In this document: positions 5,605 through 6,922 of the stretch, in pieces
How the letters are laid out: every line of letters begins with the position of its first letter
Position numbering within the stretch: position 1 is the stretch's first letter
Origin: Betaproteobacteria bacterium
Lineage (GTDB): Bacteria; Pseudomonadota; Gammaproteobacteria; Burkholderiales; Burkholderiaceae_D
Length of the DNA: 6,922 bases
Direction: 5' to 3'
NCBI GenBank assembly: GCA_015655165.1
Contig: JAATFN010000151.1
Span: 1 to 6,922 of the forward strand
Position numbers and translations under genes: made by a program
The notes under the pieces: model-generated
Seen by the model: only the letters and a program-made list of their open reading frames with translations
Database searches by the model: none
What the model was told of the DNA's origin: nothing

Positions 5605-6922
5605 ATGTCCTACCAAGTTCTTGCCCGTAAATACCGTCCTAAAAGTTTCGAGACCCTGGTGGGTCAGGAACACGTTGTCCGGGCGTTAACACATGCATTG
5701 GAACAGCAACGCCTACATCATGCCTATCTGTTTACAGGTACGCGTGGTGTTGGTAAAACAACGCTATCGCGTATTCTGGCCAAATCCTTGAATTGCGAGA
5801 AAGGCATTACCGCGCAGCCGTGTGGTGTATGTGAGGCCTGTGTTGCTATTGATGCCGGCCGGTTTGTCGACTATATCGAAATGGATGCGGCATCGAACCG
5901 TGGTGTCGATGAAATGGCGCAATTGCTTGAGCAAGCTGTCTATGCACCATCAAACGCCCGTTTTAAAGTCTACATGATCGACGAAGTCCACATGTTGACC
6001 AATCACGCGTTTAACGCGATGTTGAAAACGCTGGAAGAGCCTCCAGAGCATGTCAAATTTATTCTGGCGACGACCGATCCGCAAAAAATTCCGGTCACCG
6101 TATTGTCGCGTTGCTTGCAATTCAATCTGAAGCAAATGCCGCCAGGTCACATCATTAGTCATCTGGACAATATTTTGCAGCAAGAAAATATTGCGTTCGA
6201 GACGCCTGCATTACGTTTATTGGCACAAGGCGCCCATGGTTCGATGCGTGACGCATTATCCCTGACGGACCAGGCCATTGCCTATGCTGCCGGTACGGTG
6301 ACCTTGGAAGCGGTGCAAGGTATGTTGGGAACATTGGATCAGTCTTATCTTATTCGCGCGTTTGATGCGTTGGCAGTGCAAGATGGTAAAGCATTGTTGT
6401 CTGTCGCTGATGAAATGGCGGAACGCAGTCTGTCATATAACGCTGCCTTGCAGGACATGGGAACGTTGTTGCATCAGATTGCATTGGCGCAAACCGTATC
6501 GGGAGCACTGGCAGATGATTTACCGCAACGTGAAGACATTCTGCGATTAGCCGCTGCATTCAGTCCTGAAGAAATACAACTGTTTTACCAGATTGTTGTA
6601 CATGGTCGTCATGAATTGGGTTTGGCACCCGATGAGTATGCGGGTTTTAGCATGACATTGTTACGCATGCTGGCCTTTGCACCAGCGACAACGGGTACAG
6701 GTGGTTCTGTTCCTCCTGTCAAAGCGGCTACACCCGTTGCATCTGCACGTGCCAAACCAGCAGTGACTGCCGCACCTGTCGTTGCAACACCTGTACCTAC
6801 AGTTGCACCGGCAGCAGCGTCGACAGCGCAACGCGTGAGCCCGGCAATGGCGGCATTAGCCGCAGCACGTGCGGGATCCAACAAAAGTGGTACGGGAAGA
6901 GTTGCACAAGCAAAACCCCAGG
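5605..6922 (+). CDS. dnaX: DNA polymerase III subunits tau/gamma, 3' end outside window
   Basis: This is the clamp-loader ATPase that loads the beta sliding clamp and, in its long tau form, links polymerase cores and helicase. The 439 visible residues begin MSYQVLARKYRPKSFETLVGQ, a hallmark dnaX start. Walker A is GTRGVGKT (45-52). Zinc ligands are C64, C73, C76 and C79. Walker B is MIDEVHML (124-131), and the SRC motif (168-170) carries the arginine finger R169. Sensor 2 lies at GSMRDALSL (212-220). The collar domain III runs to about residue 358, followed by a Pro/Ala/Thr-rich linker to the window end. The tau-specific C-terminus is not visible. No stop codon occurs in frame, so the reading frame is open at 6922. 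AGGA (5591-5594), ten bases before ATG, is a usable but distant ribosome site. Confidence 0.96.
   Translation, partial: MSYQVLARKYRPKSFETLVGQEHVVRALTHALEQQRLHHAYLFTGTRGVGKTTLSRILAKSLNCEKGITAQPCGVCEACVAIDAGRFVDYIEMDAASNRGVDEMAQLLEQAVYAPSNARFKVYMIDEVHMLTNHAFNAMLKTLEEPPEHVKFILATTDPQKIPVTVLSRCLQFNLKQMPPGHIISHLDNILQQENIAFETPALRLLAQGAHGSMRDALSLTDQAIAYAAGTVTLEAVQGMLGTLDQSYLIRAFDALAVQDGKALLSVADEMAERSLSYNAALQDMGTLLHQIALAQTVSGALADDLPQREDILRLAAAFSPEEIQLFYQIVVHGRHELGLAPDEYAGFSMTLLRMLAFAPATTGTGGSVPPVKAATPVASARAKPAVTAAPVVATPVPTVAPAAASTAQRVSPAMAALAAARAGSNKSGTGRVAQAKPQ

Noticed and set aside
6609..6884. Minus-strand Ala/Gly-rich frame opposite the dnaX linker
   Set aside because: It is the shadow of the Pro/Ala-rich linker on the other strand; low-complexity codons create long open frames there.

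Overview
The window reads as chromosomal DNA of a betaproteobacterium, most likely Burkholderiales and perhaps near Oxalobacteraceae. This rests on protein resemblance and on the lapB / ugd / rfaE1 / comEA-like order; it is inference, with no database search behind it. All convincing genes are on the + strand. The base composition looks roughly balanced, with no obvious compositional break.

Left part (1-3400), envelope genes. The 3' part of lapB (LPS assembly regulator, with its C-terminal four-cysteine rubredoxin-like domain) is followed by ugd (UDP-glucose 6-dehydrogenase). A one-base stop/start overlap leads into rfaE1 (single-function heptose-7-phosphate kinase of the ADP-heptose pathway). 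A small secreted helix-hairpin-helix protein of the ComEA type follows. LapB sets how much lipid A is made, RfaE1 supplies the heptose precursor of the inner core, and Ugd supplies UDP-glucuronate for surface polysaccharide or lipid A modification, so the first three genes fit an envelope-building unit. A strong hairpin terminator at about 3459-3504 closes this unit.

Middle part (3505-5400), a regulator and efflux pair. A TetR-family repressor gene has a near-consensus promoter and its own intrinsic terminator. A 12-TM major facilitator of the DHA1 (AraJ/YdhP-like) type follows. Two related 16-base sites sit in front of the two genes: one covers the -35 box of tetR, the other lies just upstream of the transporter start. 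The simplest reading is a self-regulated efflux module in which the repressor controls both genes.

Right part (5400-6922). A 205-base gap contains a folded inverted repeat and no recognised gene. It leads to dnaX (DNA polymerase III tau/gamma), complete through its AAA+ and collar domains and cut by the window end in a Pro/Ala-rich linker.

No tRNA, rRNA, CRISPR array, intact insertion sequence or phage gene was seen. I did not find a clearly new biological system. The best leads are the paired operators around tetR, the terminator that resembles two facing insertion-sequence ends, the absence of hldD after rfaE1, and the structured gap before dnaX.
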